Positions 44,163-52,575 are shown, counted from the stretch's first letter. The stretch: 64,000 nt of DNA from a virus (IMGVR_UViG_3300037852_000186:1-64000), one strand, 5' to 3'. Numbers and translations: made by a program. Notes: generated from the letters alone by a model not told the origin.

Positions 44163-45146
44163 CTACGCCAGCCAGGGGCTGACTATCAATGTTGCGTCAT
44201 TCAGATAGATGTTGGACATCGGAATTGTGCTTATCGTTCCCGCCCCGAAGTTGCCATGCAGGAGTTGTGTCGCTACTTGCCTCAGCGATGGAGGCACAAC
44301 CAAGAATCGTGTATTGGGCGGCCCGCTCCACGCGCCGAACGGAATACCCGCATCAGTCTTAAACCCTTCTAATGCCGCAACGGCCTTTCCGTAGTTGACT
44401 GGATTGGTAAGGTCCTGATTGCTTGCGTAAGTCAACTGCCATAGTCCGACGCCGGCGTTGTAACGACCATCGACACCGTAGCGAAAGGTACGTTGATTAT
44501 AAACCGCCTCGTCAGTCAGGGCGTTCATATGAGTTACTGCGAACTCGCGGCGCTTCTGGAGAATGAACGAGCGAATAGGGCGATGGGCGTCTACCAGATA
44601 CCAATATACTCCGCTTCCGCCAGAGTCGATGTTGGAGACGGGGGTTGTCGGTCCAGTTGCGCTGGTTTGCCCCAGAAGCCCTACGGGATGGTTGGCGGAG
44701 TAGAGGTTCTGGCCGTCGTAACCAATAGGCACCGGAACGGTGATGTGGCCGATGGTTTGCGGAGCGTTAGAACTCGCTGCCTTCATCATGCCAAAGATTA
44801 GCTGATTCGGAAATAACTTCGCGTCCCAGCCGAGATTACGGATTGCCGGCCCGTAGACTTCGTATTCGTCGTCTTCGATTTTTTCACGCTCGATGGCAAT
44901 GGAATTTTCCCAGGTCTTATTGACGATGGTATAGGCTGTGGCTTCGAGTGCCTGATGCACGCGGTCGCCGATCCATTCACGAAAGCCAGTCGTCATCTTC
45001 AGCCAAGGATACATCTGTTGACCACTGCCGCTGGGCGCTATTGTAGTTAGGGGCTCATAGTCGGACGGCGCCATCTCGTAGCCTTGCTGGAAGATGGGGT
45101 CAAACGTGGTGAATAGAATGGTGAGGTTTTGAGCCGAAATTTGCAT
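44163..45146 (-). CDS. Major capsid protein, Mu gpT family
   Basis: 327 aa, close to Mu gpT (about 305). Typical segments: TTFDPIFQQGYE, DYEPLTTIAPSGSGQQMYPW, MTTGFREWIGDR, ENSIAIEREKIEDDEYEVYG, HPVGLLGQ, and the C-terminal FLVVPPSLRQVATQLL. Forms the HK97-fold shell. GGGAAC precedes the ATG. Follows the protease/scaffold and decoration genes as in Mu. Confidence 0.92.
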   Translation of the reverse strand: MQISAQNLTILFTTFDPIFQQGYEMAPSDYEPLTTIAPSGSGQQMYPWLKMTTGFREWIGDRVHQALEATAYTIVNKTWENSIAIEREKIEDDEYEVYGPAIRNLGWDAKLFPNQLIFGMMKAASSNAPQTIGHITVPVPIGYDGQNLYSANHPVGLLGQTSATGPTTPVSNIDSGGSGVYWYLVDAHRPIRSFILQKRREFAVTHMNALTDEAVYNQRTFRYGVDGRYNAGVGLWQLTYASNQDLTNPVNYGKAVAALEGFKTDAGIPFGAWSGPPNTRFLVVPPSLRQVATQLLHGNFGAGTISTIPMSNIYLNDATLIVSPWLA

Positions 45147-45158
45147 AGCAGTAGTTCC

Positions 45159-45356
45159 CTAACTCGGAGTGCCTATTCCTTTGATTTCTGTGATCGCTAC
45201 GTAGCGACCGTATATTGCACCGAGCGCACCAATGAGTGCTGTTATGTTGGCTGGATTCGCCCCGCCGTTAATAAACATATCGCCGACGGCCCCAACGACC
45301 GCGACAATGCCGCAGATGATTGCTTTGCTTGTGTACCAATGCTTATTAGCTGGCAC
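45159..45356 (-). CDS. Small membrane protein, holin-like
   Basis: 65 aa with two hydrophobic stretches (IICGIVAVVGAVGDMFI and ITALIGALGAIYGRYVAI). It resembles small phage membrane proteins of holin type; position between glycosyltransferase-like and capsid genes gives no functional clue. The start overlaps the upstream stop by 11 nt. Confidence 0.58.
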   Translation of the reverse strand: MPANKHWYTSKAIICGIVAVVGAVGDMFINGGANPANITALIGALGAIYGRYVAITEIKGIGTPS

Positions 45357-46125
45357 TGGCTTCGCTCGCGATCACTGTCGGTTGAAAAAGAATCGTTGCG
45401 CCGGTTGTGTCGGTTATTTGGATGTCGAAGGCGCGCACTGAGTCGTTGTCAGTCTCGATGCCCCAAGCTGGATTGTTGGAGTAGATGCTGATGCCCGAAT
45501 GTTCGACGCCGACCGCGCGAGTAACGAAAAGCCGAAGCCCTCGGGCACTACATTGGCGCGAGAAGTTCCAGTCTTCGGATTGATGATAGGCGGTAAATGT
45601 GCCCGCCACGTACTCAATTCGGTCATTGACCATAAAGTACGGAAGGTGTGTTGCACGATTGGAGATCGCAGCTAGATCAATTAATAGCAGCCCGGTATTT
45701 AATAATAGATTGTTGGCAGTCCACGTAACTGGCAAAGCCTTGGCTTCTCGGAGAGTTAACCGCTGCGGCAACCACTCATCTGTATCGATTGCTGTTGAGG
45801 TTAGACCGAGCGGATTCTTAATAGGAATAAAGCAACCGAGCGCGTCCGCCCTTGCGTTCTGCATCTCAGTGATGAGCACTTCGATCCAATGTGGATGCTG
45901 AGGTTTGATGTCGGAGTGCAGAAGCAGGAGATGAGAGAGCCGACCAGCACGATATTCATTGAGTCCCCAACACAAACACTTATTGTGACTAAGCGTAAGC
46001 ATGGAGCTGGTATACTCGAAGAAAGCGAAGTTGCCTTCGACCAGCGGACACGTATTGATATGTAGCAACGCGGAGGTTGCTATGTTGCCACGTGCATGGC
46101 TGGGTATAGCTACTCCGAGACGCAT
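45346..46125 (-). CDS. Glycosyltransferase-like protein (GT-A type), capsid-region copy
   Basis: 259 aa, paralog of 16086-16916. Shared motifs: LGVAIPSHARG, the DxD-like HSDIKP, GLTSTAIDTD, NTGLLLIDL and EDWNFSRQCSARG. It begins with the nucleotide-binding-like strand at residue 2. Placement next to the capsid gene could mean modification of particle proteins; the target is unknown. Confidence 0.65.
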   Translation of the reverse strand: MRLGVAIPSHARGNIATSALLHINTCPLVEGNFAFFEYTSSMLTLSHNKCLCWGLNEYRAGRLSHLLLLHSDIKPQHPHWIEVLITEMQNARADALGCFIPIKNPLGLTSTAIDTDEWLPQRLTLREAKALPVTWTANNLLLNTGLLLIDLAAISNRATHLPYFMVNDRIEYVAGTFTAYHQSEDWNFSRQCSARGLRLFVTRAVGVEHSGISIYSNNPAWGIETDNDSVRAFDIQITDTTGATILFQPTVIASEASAS

Positions 46126-46131
46126 CGTGCT

Positions 46132-46896
46132 TTAGAGCACCACGGCCTTATCTGCGAAGTTCACATAAGCAAGCCCGTTCTCGATGGAGACAATGCGGCC
46201 CGCTATCGGAAATGTGCTGTGGTAGTAAGAGACGAAGAACGCGGCATTTGCATTGGCCAGTGCGCCGCCTGCAACTGCTTCGACTAAGCCCGTGTTGTAA
46301 TCAACTGTGAAATCAACGCCTTCGGCGTAGTGCGTGCCAGTTCCGCCTGTATTCTGATAAGCGTTGAACGAGCCTGGCGTAATATTCGGTAACAGTTGTA
46401 CTTCAAACGGCGCGGCAGCGGACATTGCTGCTGCTGTGGAGTTAGGAACAAGAGTTCCGAGACTTACAGTATGATCGTCTGCGGCAAAGCACAGAGATCC
46501 GATCTGTGTCGTTATCGTACTGTCGATATCCATGCCGAATGTGCCGACTGCTACGATAATAGAGATAGCGCCCGCCGTGCCGAGCGTTGCGGTCGCTCCA
46601 GGGAAGAACCCGCCATTACCGGTTTGATTGAGCGCATTGATACCAGGAGGAACGGCGCCGCCTGCGTAAACGGATTCGCAGATACCGACGCACATGAGCT
46701 TATCGAGCGGCGCCGTGCCTATGGCTTGGGCTTTGACGGCGCGATAGTTGCCGTTCAGGCAAACCATACCGCCGATGAAGATTGAGGATGCTGCTTCAAC
46801 TGGAACACCAGCGCCAGCAACACCAGCGCCGCCGTAATGAAATCGGTTAGAGCTGTTCCATTCTGGGGTGTTGCGTGATGTGGTGAGTGCCGCCAT
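46132..46896 (-). CDS. Capsid decoration-like protein (DUF2190-like) with shared module
   Basis: 254 aa. The N-terminal half is Ala/Gly-rich with FIGGMVCLNGNYRAVKAQA and PLDKLMCVGICES, like capsid-stabilising proteins encoded between protease and capsid. Residues about 180-225 hold the module THYAEGVDFTVDYNTGLVEA seen in the sheath and gp37-like protein. Located between protease and capsid genes, the Mu gp33-like position. Confidence 0.66.
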   Translation of the reverse strand: MAALTTSRNTPEWNSSNRFHYGGAGVAGAGVPVEAASSIFIGGMVCLNGNYRAVKAQAIGTAPLDKLMCVGICESVYAGGAVPPGINALNQTGNGGFFPGATATLGTAGAISIIVAVGTFGMDIDSTITTQIGSLCFAADDHTVSLGTLVPNSTAAAMSAAAPFEVQLLPNITPGSFNAYQNTGGTGTHYAEGVDFTVDYNTGLVEAVAGGALANANAAFFVSYYHSTFPIAGRIVSIENGLAYVNFADKAVVL

Positions 46897-48714
46897 TTAC
46901 TGATCCTCCCCGGCGAGATAGGTTTCGACCGAGCGCGCCTTTTTGGCCGCGGCGAATTGCTCTACGGTAACTCCCAGCTTTCGAGTGACCATCAACTCCT
47001 GATGAGTTACGGCATTTTCGGGGGCTTCGCCGATTTGCCCCGTGAATTTGCCGTCAGCGCCGGCCGTGATAATTCTGGGTGCTTTATCAATGAAGGTTTT
47101 GAAGGCATCGGGATTTGTGGTGCAAAGAGTGATGCCCCAATCGCGCAACGAAGGTATCAATCGACCTTCGCGAATGCCTGCATCCACTTTTTGGATGGCC
47201 GCATCCTTTGCCCTTTCTGCCCGCAGATTATTTATTTCGGCCATCGCCTCGATCATTTGTGGGTCTTGCGCGACCAGTGCTGAAATTTCTGCCTTCGTCA
47301 TTTCCTTTTCTCGTTTGGGCACTCGGAGAAACTCACGCTTCATGGATTCTGGAAGCACAGCCACTGGTTTCTTCTCGGGCTCTTTGGTCATTTGCTGCGG
47401 TGGAGGCTTGCTAGCCATTTCTGCTCGTTTAGCGAATCGTTCTTTCTCGGCTGCGTGGCGAGATGTACAGGCGGCTTTTTCGTCGTCTGATGCGCACCGG
47501 GCCATTTCATCAGCCTGTCTCGCAGCCATCGCGTCTGCGCTTTCGTTGGCATAGGGATCTGCCCCTGGATTGGGTGCGGGCGCGGCGTACTGCGCCGCGT
47601 GCTCATCACCGTCTGGCTCCGCGTGTCCGTCGCCTTCGTCGCCGTCGGGCTCGCCATCAGGGTCAGGCTCCATCTCCATGAGGACGTGCTTCATGATTTG
47701 ATGATGCTCGGCGCCAGGCATAGCAGCCTCGAATCGTTTGACGATGTCGGATAGCTCTTCTTTCTTGCCACCTTCGGCCATTGTTGAATAAACCTCCGCA
47801 GCGGCTATCGCCGGCAGGCTCACGAGAGCGGGATTATTGGTGAGGGCCGCGCGCAAGATGCGCTCGACCTTGCCGTCTTTGTCGTGCTCGAAAACCGGCG
47901 AGATGTACCGGTAAAGCTTTTCTTTCAGCCCCTCGGCGGCCGCTTTGGTCCACTCGATGCGCGCAAAAATAGCCCCCGCCTCGACCTTGAAACCTTTTAT
48001 CCAACCAGCCGCAGGCGCAGGCCGGCCCTCGGGGGCAGCTAGATCGGTGGAGTGATCATAGTCAAGGACCAGCCCGACCTGTGGCATTTTCGCGATTGAG
48101 GCGGCGACGGTGCGAAAGGGATTGTCATTCTCGAAGGGGCCACGACCATCAACGGCGGAGAACTTGCCAGCGGGGATTATCTCTATCCACTCGGGCGCGT
48201 CGTCGCCGGGAATGGCGATGGTACACATCGCGATGCCAGCGCCGTTCTGAGTGAACCTTGGGGAGTGGATATAACAATTTTCAATAGGACAGGTAGTCAA
48301 TAAGGCGCTCGCTGGTTCCGCCGTCACCTTCGGAGTAGGCATCGGTCCTTCGTGCTTGATACCGAAGCGCTTTGCAGCGCTAATAATTTTGCTCCACGCG
48401 GACTTGGCCGCGCCTTCAGACGTGAAGTGAGTCTGCCCGAATCGAGCAAGCGCGTTGCGGACGTGCGCTGCGTCGCCTATCGGCAAGTGTTTTCCACCCT
48501 TTGGATCGGTCCAAGCATAGCTGCTTGTGCCGCTGCCTTCGGCGAAACGTGAGATGAGCCGTCTGACTGCTGCCGCCTCGCGCATGCGGCCAAAAATGTG
48601 CATGACCAGGGCGTAGAAGGAATCCCCTTTGAGATGAGGCGATGATTTGCGAGCGAGCTTCTTAGCACGTTGCCATTTACGCTCATCAGATGGAGTTTTG
48701 ACGACACCCGGCAC
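46897..48714 (-). CDS. Capsid protease/scaffold, Mu gpI family, with extra N-terminal module
   Basis: 605 aa, GTG start with AAAGGTGAG upstream. Residues 1-125 are an extra region (TPSDERKWQRAKKLARK, FYALVMHIFGRM, DAAHVRNALARFGQTHF). The protease lies at about 165-310 (LVLDYDHSTDLAAPEGRPAP, RYISPVFEHDKDG, LRAALTNNPAL). An acidic low-complexity scaffold region follows (EPDPDGEPDGDEGDG), then a helical C-terminus. It processes the scaffold and capsid during head maturation. Longer than Mu I (361 aa) because of the N-terminal module and acidic insert. Confidence 0.85.
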   Translation of the reverse strand: MPGVVKTPSDERKWQRAKKLARKSSPHLKGDSFYALVMHIFGRMREAAAVRRLISRFAEGSGTSSYAWTDPKGGKHLPIGDAAHVRNALARFGQTHFTSEGAAKSAWSKIISAAKRFGIKHEGPMPTPKVTAEPASALLTTCPIENCYIHSPRFTQNGAGIAMCTIAIPGDDAPEWIEIIPAGKFSAVDGRGPFENDNPFRTVAASIAKMPQVGLVLDYDHSTDLAAPEGRPAPAAGWIKGFKVEAGAIFARIEWTKAAAEGLKEKLYRYISPVFEHDKDGKVERILRAALTNNPALVSLPAIAAAEVYSTMAEGGKKEELSDIVKRFEAAMPGAEHHQIMKHVLMEMEPDPDGEPDGDEGDGHAEPDGDEHAAQYAAPAPNPGADPYANESADAMAARQADEMARCASDDEKAACTSRHAAEKERFAKRAEMASKPPPQQMTKEPEKKPVAVLPESMKREFLRVPKREKEMTKAEISALVAQDPQMIEAMAEINNLRAERAKDAAIQKVDAGIREGRLIPSLRDWGITLCTTNPDAFKTFIDKAPRIITAGADGKFTGQIGEAPENAVTHQELMVTRKLGVTVEQFAAAKKARSVETYLAGEDQ

Positions 48715-48715
48715 A

Positions 48716-48835
48716 CTAGCTACTCACCTTTAAATTCTGGTAGAATAGAGAGCGATGGCTATCAGAAAGAACAATGTCCGCGTTAGCTCTCGCCCATTTT
48801 TTTTCGTCGGCTGGCGACTTGACGTTTCCAGGCAA
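48716..48835 (-). CDS. 39-aa paralog of the protease N-terminal module
   Basis: From a TTG at 48835 the gene reads MPGNVKSPADEKKWARANAD, matching the protease N-terminus (MPGVVKTPSDERKWQRAK) residue by residue. It ends at TAG 48716, one base before the protease GTG. It looks like a tandem duplication of the module start that persists as a tiny gene, or a decayed copy. Confidence 0.5.
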   Translation of the reverse strand: MPGNVKSPADEKKWARANADIVLSDSHRSLFYQNLKVSS

Positions 48836-48840
48836 TTCAC

Positions 48841-48969
48841 TTACTCGCCTTCATGCTCAGAGGCCGCGTTCATCTTTTTATAGATCAGGTATCCAATTCC
48901 GCAGGACCATCCGCCAATAAAACCGACTGCAAGTCCAAGAATGAATGCGGCGTATACCCAAGAGTCCAC
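48841..48969 (-). CDS. 42-aa membrane microprotein
   Basis: GTG at 48969, one base after the preceding stop. MDSWVYAAFILGLAVGFIGG and the following WSCGIGYLIY form one Gly-rich membrane segment; a charged tail ends EHEGE. Position and composition support a real gene. Function unknown. Confidence 0.55.
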   Translation of the reverse strand: MDSWVYAAFILGLAVGFIGGWSCGIGYLIYKKMNAASEHEGE

Positions 48970-48970
48970 G

Positions 48971-49201
48971 CTAGTCGCTCACTCTTTTGACGCTGCCTGG
49001 CTCGCTGTAGCACTTTTCGGTAGCGTGGATCGCTTTCAGCATTTCTAGAAACTCGGGACGAAGTCGCCGTAGAAGTTGTCGCGCGTCGAGTAATTCAGCG
49101 GCTATCGAGTTGACTTGATCGTCATCGGGTCCAGATATGAACGCGGCCGAATTTGGATCGCGCCATACTCGTAACTGGTCATCTGTGGGCCTGTCGATCA
49201 C
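48971..49201 (-). CDS. Small helical protein before protease, unknown
   Basis: 76 aa, GTG start overlapping the gpG-like stop as GTGA. DDDQVNSIAAELLDARQLL and LEMLKAIHATEKCYSE are amphipathic helices. Possibly a head assembly factor. Family not recognised. Confidence 0.55.
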   Translation of the reverse strand: MIDRPTDDQLRVWRDPNSAAFISGPDDDQVNSIAAELLDARQLLRRLRPEFLEMLKAIHATEKCYSEPGSVKRVSD

Positions 49202-49791
49202 GCCGCCGCCTTCCCCTGAAACAGCGTCACCATCGCGTTATACATCCGGTCTTGAAAAATCGGCCCAACTTCTTCCATCGCGGGCCGCGCATAGGGGCGT
49301 TCGGGGATGCGAACGGATTTCTTCAGCGCGAACAGCGGCTGGTAACTGCCATCATCGTGTTTACCGAAGATGACGTTTTGTGCGGAGAACGTTCCACTAA
49401 ACCCGTAGCTTTCGGGAGACGAGATGACATCGCGCGCTGTTCCACGTGAAACACCGCGTCCAGTCAGCATCGCGGGCAGCGGAATCGTCAGGTTCGCAAC
49501 GTTCTTCGCGTTGACGGTGCCGCCGAATTCGTGAATCTGGGCGTAGGGTGCCGGCGAGCCGACCTTGCCCTCCATCGCGCCACCAGTCTCAACGACTGGC
49601 TCCATGACGATGTTTTCCAGGAGGCCCGTGCGGCGGGTAAACTGGCGGCTGATGTTCTCCTTCATGGCGCTGCGCAACAGCAACATCGCCGAGTTCAGCT
49701 CGCGACGCATGACGCGGCGCACTTCGGGGCTCGTCACAAAGTGGCCCTTGAGACGACTGCTGGCGACTATGGTGAGTGTCAGGTCTGCCAT
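49198..49791 (-). CDS. Virion morphogenesis protein, gpG / HK97 gp10-like
   Basis: 197 aa. Typical elements: ELNSAMLLLRSAMKENISRQ, TRRTGLLENIVMEP, PYAQIHEFGGTVNAKN, RPYARPAMEEVGPIFQDRM. In Mu gpG acts in head-tail joining. It is the first head gene on this strand after the terminase; the portal and gpF genes expected between them are absent. Start at the ATG 49791 without a strong ribosome site. Confidence 0.8.
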   Translation of the reverse strand: MADLTLTIVASSRLKGHFVTSPEVRRVMRRELNSAMLLLRSAMKENISRQFTRRTGLLENIVMEPVVETGGAMEGKVGSPAPYAQIHEFGGTVNAKNVANLTIPLPAMLTGRGVSRGTARDVISSPESYGFSGTFSAQNVIFGKHDDGSYQPLFALKKSVRIPERPYARPAMEEVGPIFQDRMYNAMVTLFQGKAAA

Positions 49792-49945
49792 TAAGTAAGA
49801 TTCATCTGGTTCATTCTTCGGGCGTCCGCACGTCCCTTGAGTCCAGATTCATGTTGAACAGCGAAAACAACACGTGTAAACTGAGCGAACGAAGATTGCA
49901 CATTGTTGATATGTATTGACGAATCGTTATAGCGGGGAGCGAGCT
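49792..49945. promoter_or_regulatory. Divergent region between gpG-like and HTH genes
   Basis: 154 nt separating the minus-strand gpG-like gene from the plus-strand HTH gene. It should hold promoters in both directions; AT-rich stretches (TTGTTGATATGTATTGAC) lie near the HTH side but no certain -35/-10 pair could be set. Confidence 0.35.
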
Positions 49946-50119
49946 ATGCCGAGAGGAGAGGAAGGGCGGTGGCTATCGTTGAAAGAGGCCGCCGTGAAAT
50001 CGGACGTGTCGGTGGGTACGATGCGACGATGGATTAAACGTCAGGAGATTAAGGCGCGGAAGGTGGGCGGACTGTGGCGGATTCGGCCCGAGGATTTGGA
50101 GGCGAAGTGGAGGGAGTGA
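49946..50119 (+). CDS. HTH DNA-binding protein, excisionase/MerR type
   Basis: 57 aa from the ATG at 49946, preceded by GGGGAG. LSLKEAAVKSDVSVGTMRRW then IKRQEIKARKVGGLWRIRPE is the classic excisionase-family winged helix (HTH_17). It could be a recombination directionality factor or a regulator. Its stop overlaps the HNH start (TGATG), making a two-gene plus-strand unit within the virion region. Confidence 0.75.
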   Translation: MPRGEEGRWLSLKEAAVKSDVSVGTMRRWIKRQEIKARKVGGLWRIRPEDLEAKWRE

Positions 50120-50433
50120 TGAATCCGATGCGAGCAACCGAAGCTGGTAGGGCATCAGACAGACGAGATAACGCACGCCGAAGGGCTGCGTTAAGTTCCG
50201 AACAGGCAACGCTGACAGCCGCCGAATGGACAGACATCCGCGAACGCCACAAATATCGCTGCCATTGGTGTAAGAAAAAGTTCAAACGCCTGACTCAAGA
50301 CCACGTTATCCCTTTGAGTAAAGGAGGGTTGCACGTTAAGGAAAACGTGGTTCCGTCGTGTCTTTCTTGTAATTCTGCGCGAGGTAATCGGCTACTACAC
50401 ATCAAGACTGGTCAATACTTACTCGCAGTCTAG
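50119..50433 (+). CDS. HNH endonuclease, plus strand, at the portal position
   Basis: 104 aa from the ATG at 50119 with GGAGGGAG upstream. HNH: CHWCKKKFKRLTQDHVIPLS, KGGLHVKENVVPSCLSCNSA, RGNR. The core is strongly similar, also at base level, to the HNH gene in the conjugation module (55596-56183). It ends 3 nt into the terminase large subunit gene on the opposite strand. Confidence 0.87.
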   Translation: MNPMRATEAGRASDRRDNARRRAALSSEQATLTAAEWTDIRERHKYRCHWCKKKFKRLTQDHVIPLSKGGLHVKENVVPSCLSCNSARGNRLLHIKTGQYLLAV

Positions 50434-52058
50434 AACGTGCCGTGCTTTGGTAGCCCGTGTCCCCTCCGCCCGCTACTTCCCCACGCCCGTTCGCTGCCAC
50501 GATAGTCTTCCTCTAAGTCGCGCTGGCGCTGGGGATCATAAGCAACGGGGATTTGACTACCGGGGGTGATGTAGGCGTATTCCTGGCGCTGCCCTTGGTA
50601 GCTGGCATAAAGCGCGAGCGCGCCAGCAATCGCTGAGTCACCGTGGCGCATTCCGGCGCCGCTAGTTTCCTTCGACCTTGATTCTGGCACGCGAGCAACG
50701 CCCTTCTCCATGCGCAGCATCCGATGGTCTGCCAGTATATCGGCGTCCTTTGGCAGCGTTATCATGTCGTCCTCGAAGGCCGCCTTGTACTTCGGCATTT
50801 GTTCGCGATACCACTCGATGTTCATAACGACCGGCGTAATCAGCCCTGGCCGCTCCTTCGTACCGCCGTAGCGCAACCCCGCAACCTCTGCGAGAAACGC
50901 GCCGTTGCCCGAGGCGTCCATCGCGCCGCCAATGAAGCGCGTGCCGGCGCGCAGACGGTCTACTATCGTGAACAGAATCTCTTTCTGCTTCTCGTACTCC
51001 ACGTCGCGAAGCTCCACAACGAACGCCGTGCGCCGCTTCGTGTTCTGCTCAATCTGCAATACCCAAATAACCGTTAGGTCTCCGCTGCGACCGAAGTCAA
51101 CACCAAAAATCGACATTTGGTGAGGATGCAAAGTGCGCAGCGCCATATCCAGCCCCGGCCAGATTTGGTCTAACGCTGTGGGGCCTTTGCCGCGAAGTAC
51201 CGGGATGCCCTCGCGCATCTGGCGCTCGATTAGCGCGGCAGAGAGGAAGACACCGCCTGATTCGGATGGGATAACGAGAAGTTCTTCGTCCGCATTCTCT
51301 CGAAAGGTAGCGAACAGCTCCGCACGATACTGTGCTTCATTCTGAGAAGTCGGTTCTTCGTGACGAAGCGGCGCGGCCACACGCTGGTAGTATCCATCGG
51401 CTAAGGCATCGTCAATTGTGACCCTATGCAGCGAGTAGCTGTGCGACATTCGGCCAGCTCGGATATCTGTAACCAAAGTATTAAAAGGCGAGGTCGCGCC
51501 GTTGTGCGTAGAGATGATATGCACATGCCCACCAAGCTGAGTGAAAGCGAGAGCAGCTTTTAGTACGTCAGCTAAGCGGTCGTGAAATGCGGCCTCGTCG
51601 ATAATGACCAGCTCCCCAGGACGGCCCCGCGAACGGATAGAACGTGCGCGAGAAGTTAGACCATAGATTTTGTGCCCCGAAGCAAATTCAACATGGTATG
51701 CGTAGACCGACTCATGCGCCTCGTCGTCCTGCTCCCAAAGTGTCTGCCCAGCTTGGCGTGCCTGCGCGTTTAGAGTAATCGCCCATTCTTTAACGTCGTG
51801 GTCAATCCACGCACGGGCCGCCTCGAAGTTATAAACCATATAGAAAACATCAGCCCCATCTTGACCCGCAGCATTAAGGACTGCCCGCGCCGCTTCTGCC
51901 CAGCTTATTCCCACTCGGCGACTTTTTTCGCAGACAACGATAGGGTGATCGTCAGCAAGGAAGCGCTTCTGATAGTCAAGCAGGATGTTGCCCAAGGATG
52001 GGCTCGGTTGAGGAATAGGCGGTAACTGGACGAGCTTAGGGCTTGGCTTTGGCGGCAT
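50430..52058 (-). CDS. Terminase large subunit, Mu gp28-like
   Basis: 542 aa, near Mu gp28 (551). ATPase: CEKSRRVGISWAEAARA as Walker A-like, then GELVIIDEAAFHDRL as Walker B. Nuclease: FGVDFGRSGDLTVIW, GGAMDASGNGAFLAEVAG and MRHGDSAIAGALALY. Drives DNA packaging into the head through a portal. No portal gene is in the window, so its usual partner lies elsewhere or is missing. Confidence 0.92.
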   Translation of the reverse strand: MPPKPSPKLVQLPPIPQPSPSLGNILLDYQKRFLADDHPIVVCEKSRRVGISWAEAARAVLNAAGQDGADVFYMVYNFEAARAWIDHDVKEWAITLNAQARQAGQTLWEQDDEAHESVYAYHVEFASGHKIYGLTSRARSIRSRGRPGELVIIDEAAFHDRLADVLKAALAFTQLGGHVHIISTHNGATSPFNTLVTDIRAGRMSHSYSLHRVTIDDALADGYYQRVAAPLRHEEPTSQNEAQYRAELFATFRENADEELLVIPSESGGVFLSAALIERQMREGIPVLRGKGPTALDQIWPGLDMALRTLHPHQMSIFGVDFGRSGDLTVIWVLQIEQNTKRRTAFVVELRDVEYEKQKEILFTIVDRLRAGTRFIGGAMDASGNGAFLAEVAGLRYGGTKERPGLITPVVMNIEWYREQMPKYKAAFEDDMITLPKDADILADHRMLRMEKGVARVPESRSKETSGAGMRHGDSAIAGALALYASYQGQRQEYAYITPGSQIPVAYDPQRQRDLEEDYRGSERAWGSSGRRGHGLPKHGTF

Positions 52059-52170
52059 TCTTACGTCCGTTGGCCCGCGCCGTTTCGGCCTTACGCGGCG
52101 ACTTAACCTTCCCGCCGAGCCGCCCGAGGGCGATGGCGGCGGGGTTTTTTAGTTTAGTCGGAGTGGCCAA
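52036..52170 (-). CDS. 44-aa basic protein upstream of terminase
   Basis: TTG start at 52170 inside the upstream gene's end. Reads MATPTKLKNPAAIALGRLGG then KVKSPRKAETARANGRKN, the GRLGGK pattern of short basic phage or plasmid proteins. It ends 23 nt into the terminase gene in another frame. Function unknown; the basic composition suggests nucleic-acid binding. Confidence 0.6.
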   Translation of the reverse strand: MATPTKLKNPAAIALGRLGGKVKSPRKAETARANGRKNAAKAKP

Positions 52171-52411
52171 TCAATTCACCATCTTCGTCGTATTGATGGA
52201 TATCGCAGCCCGTCCATCCGAGGACTTCTACAATCTCGGGCGTCTCACCTATCGGCGAATTGTTGCACCTCATAACGACAGCCTCGCAACCGCATTTCAT
52301 CGTCGCGTATTGCTCGCCGTCGATGACATCGCGGGAATCGGGAATGCGCCCCGGCGCACTTTCAAAGCACTCTTTGGCTAGTCGATCTTGATCCATGAGC
52401 GCATCGTACAC
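52154..52411 (-). CDS. Small acidic protein, unknown
   Basis: 85 aa (a later start at 52396 is possible). It has three Cys in the middle (MKCGCEAVVMRCNNSP) and an acidic C-terminus (YDEDGELIGHSD). Neighbour of terminase; function unknown. No Shine-Dalgarno seen. Confidence 0.5.
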   Translation of the reverse strand: MYDALMDQDRLAKECFESAPGRIPDSRDVIDGEQYATMKCGCEAVVMRCNNSPIGETPEIVEVLGWTGCDIHQYDEDGELIGHSD

Positions 52412-52575
52412 TCAAGCGCTTGGCATGTCCAGTGGAAGATGGCGTGTTCGATTTACGATCAGAATTGAGCTTGTTCGCGGGCGGGGTCGCGGATGTTAGG
52501 AGTCCGAGTCGTTGCTAGTGCCATCAGCTCGCCTATCGATACCCTTATGTGGATATCGGCATGGCCCCCGCAACG
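52412..52575. other. Intergenic gap without convincing gene
   Basis: 164 nt between the 85-aa gene and the HTH-like gene. The only open frame noticed is a 21-codon one starting ATGGCACTAGC, too short to support. Nothing else seen. Confidence 0.4.
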
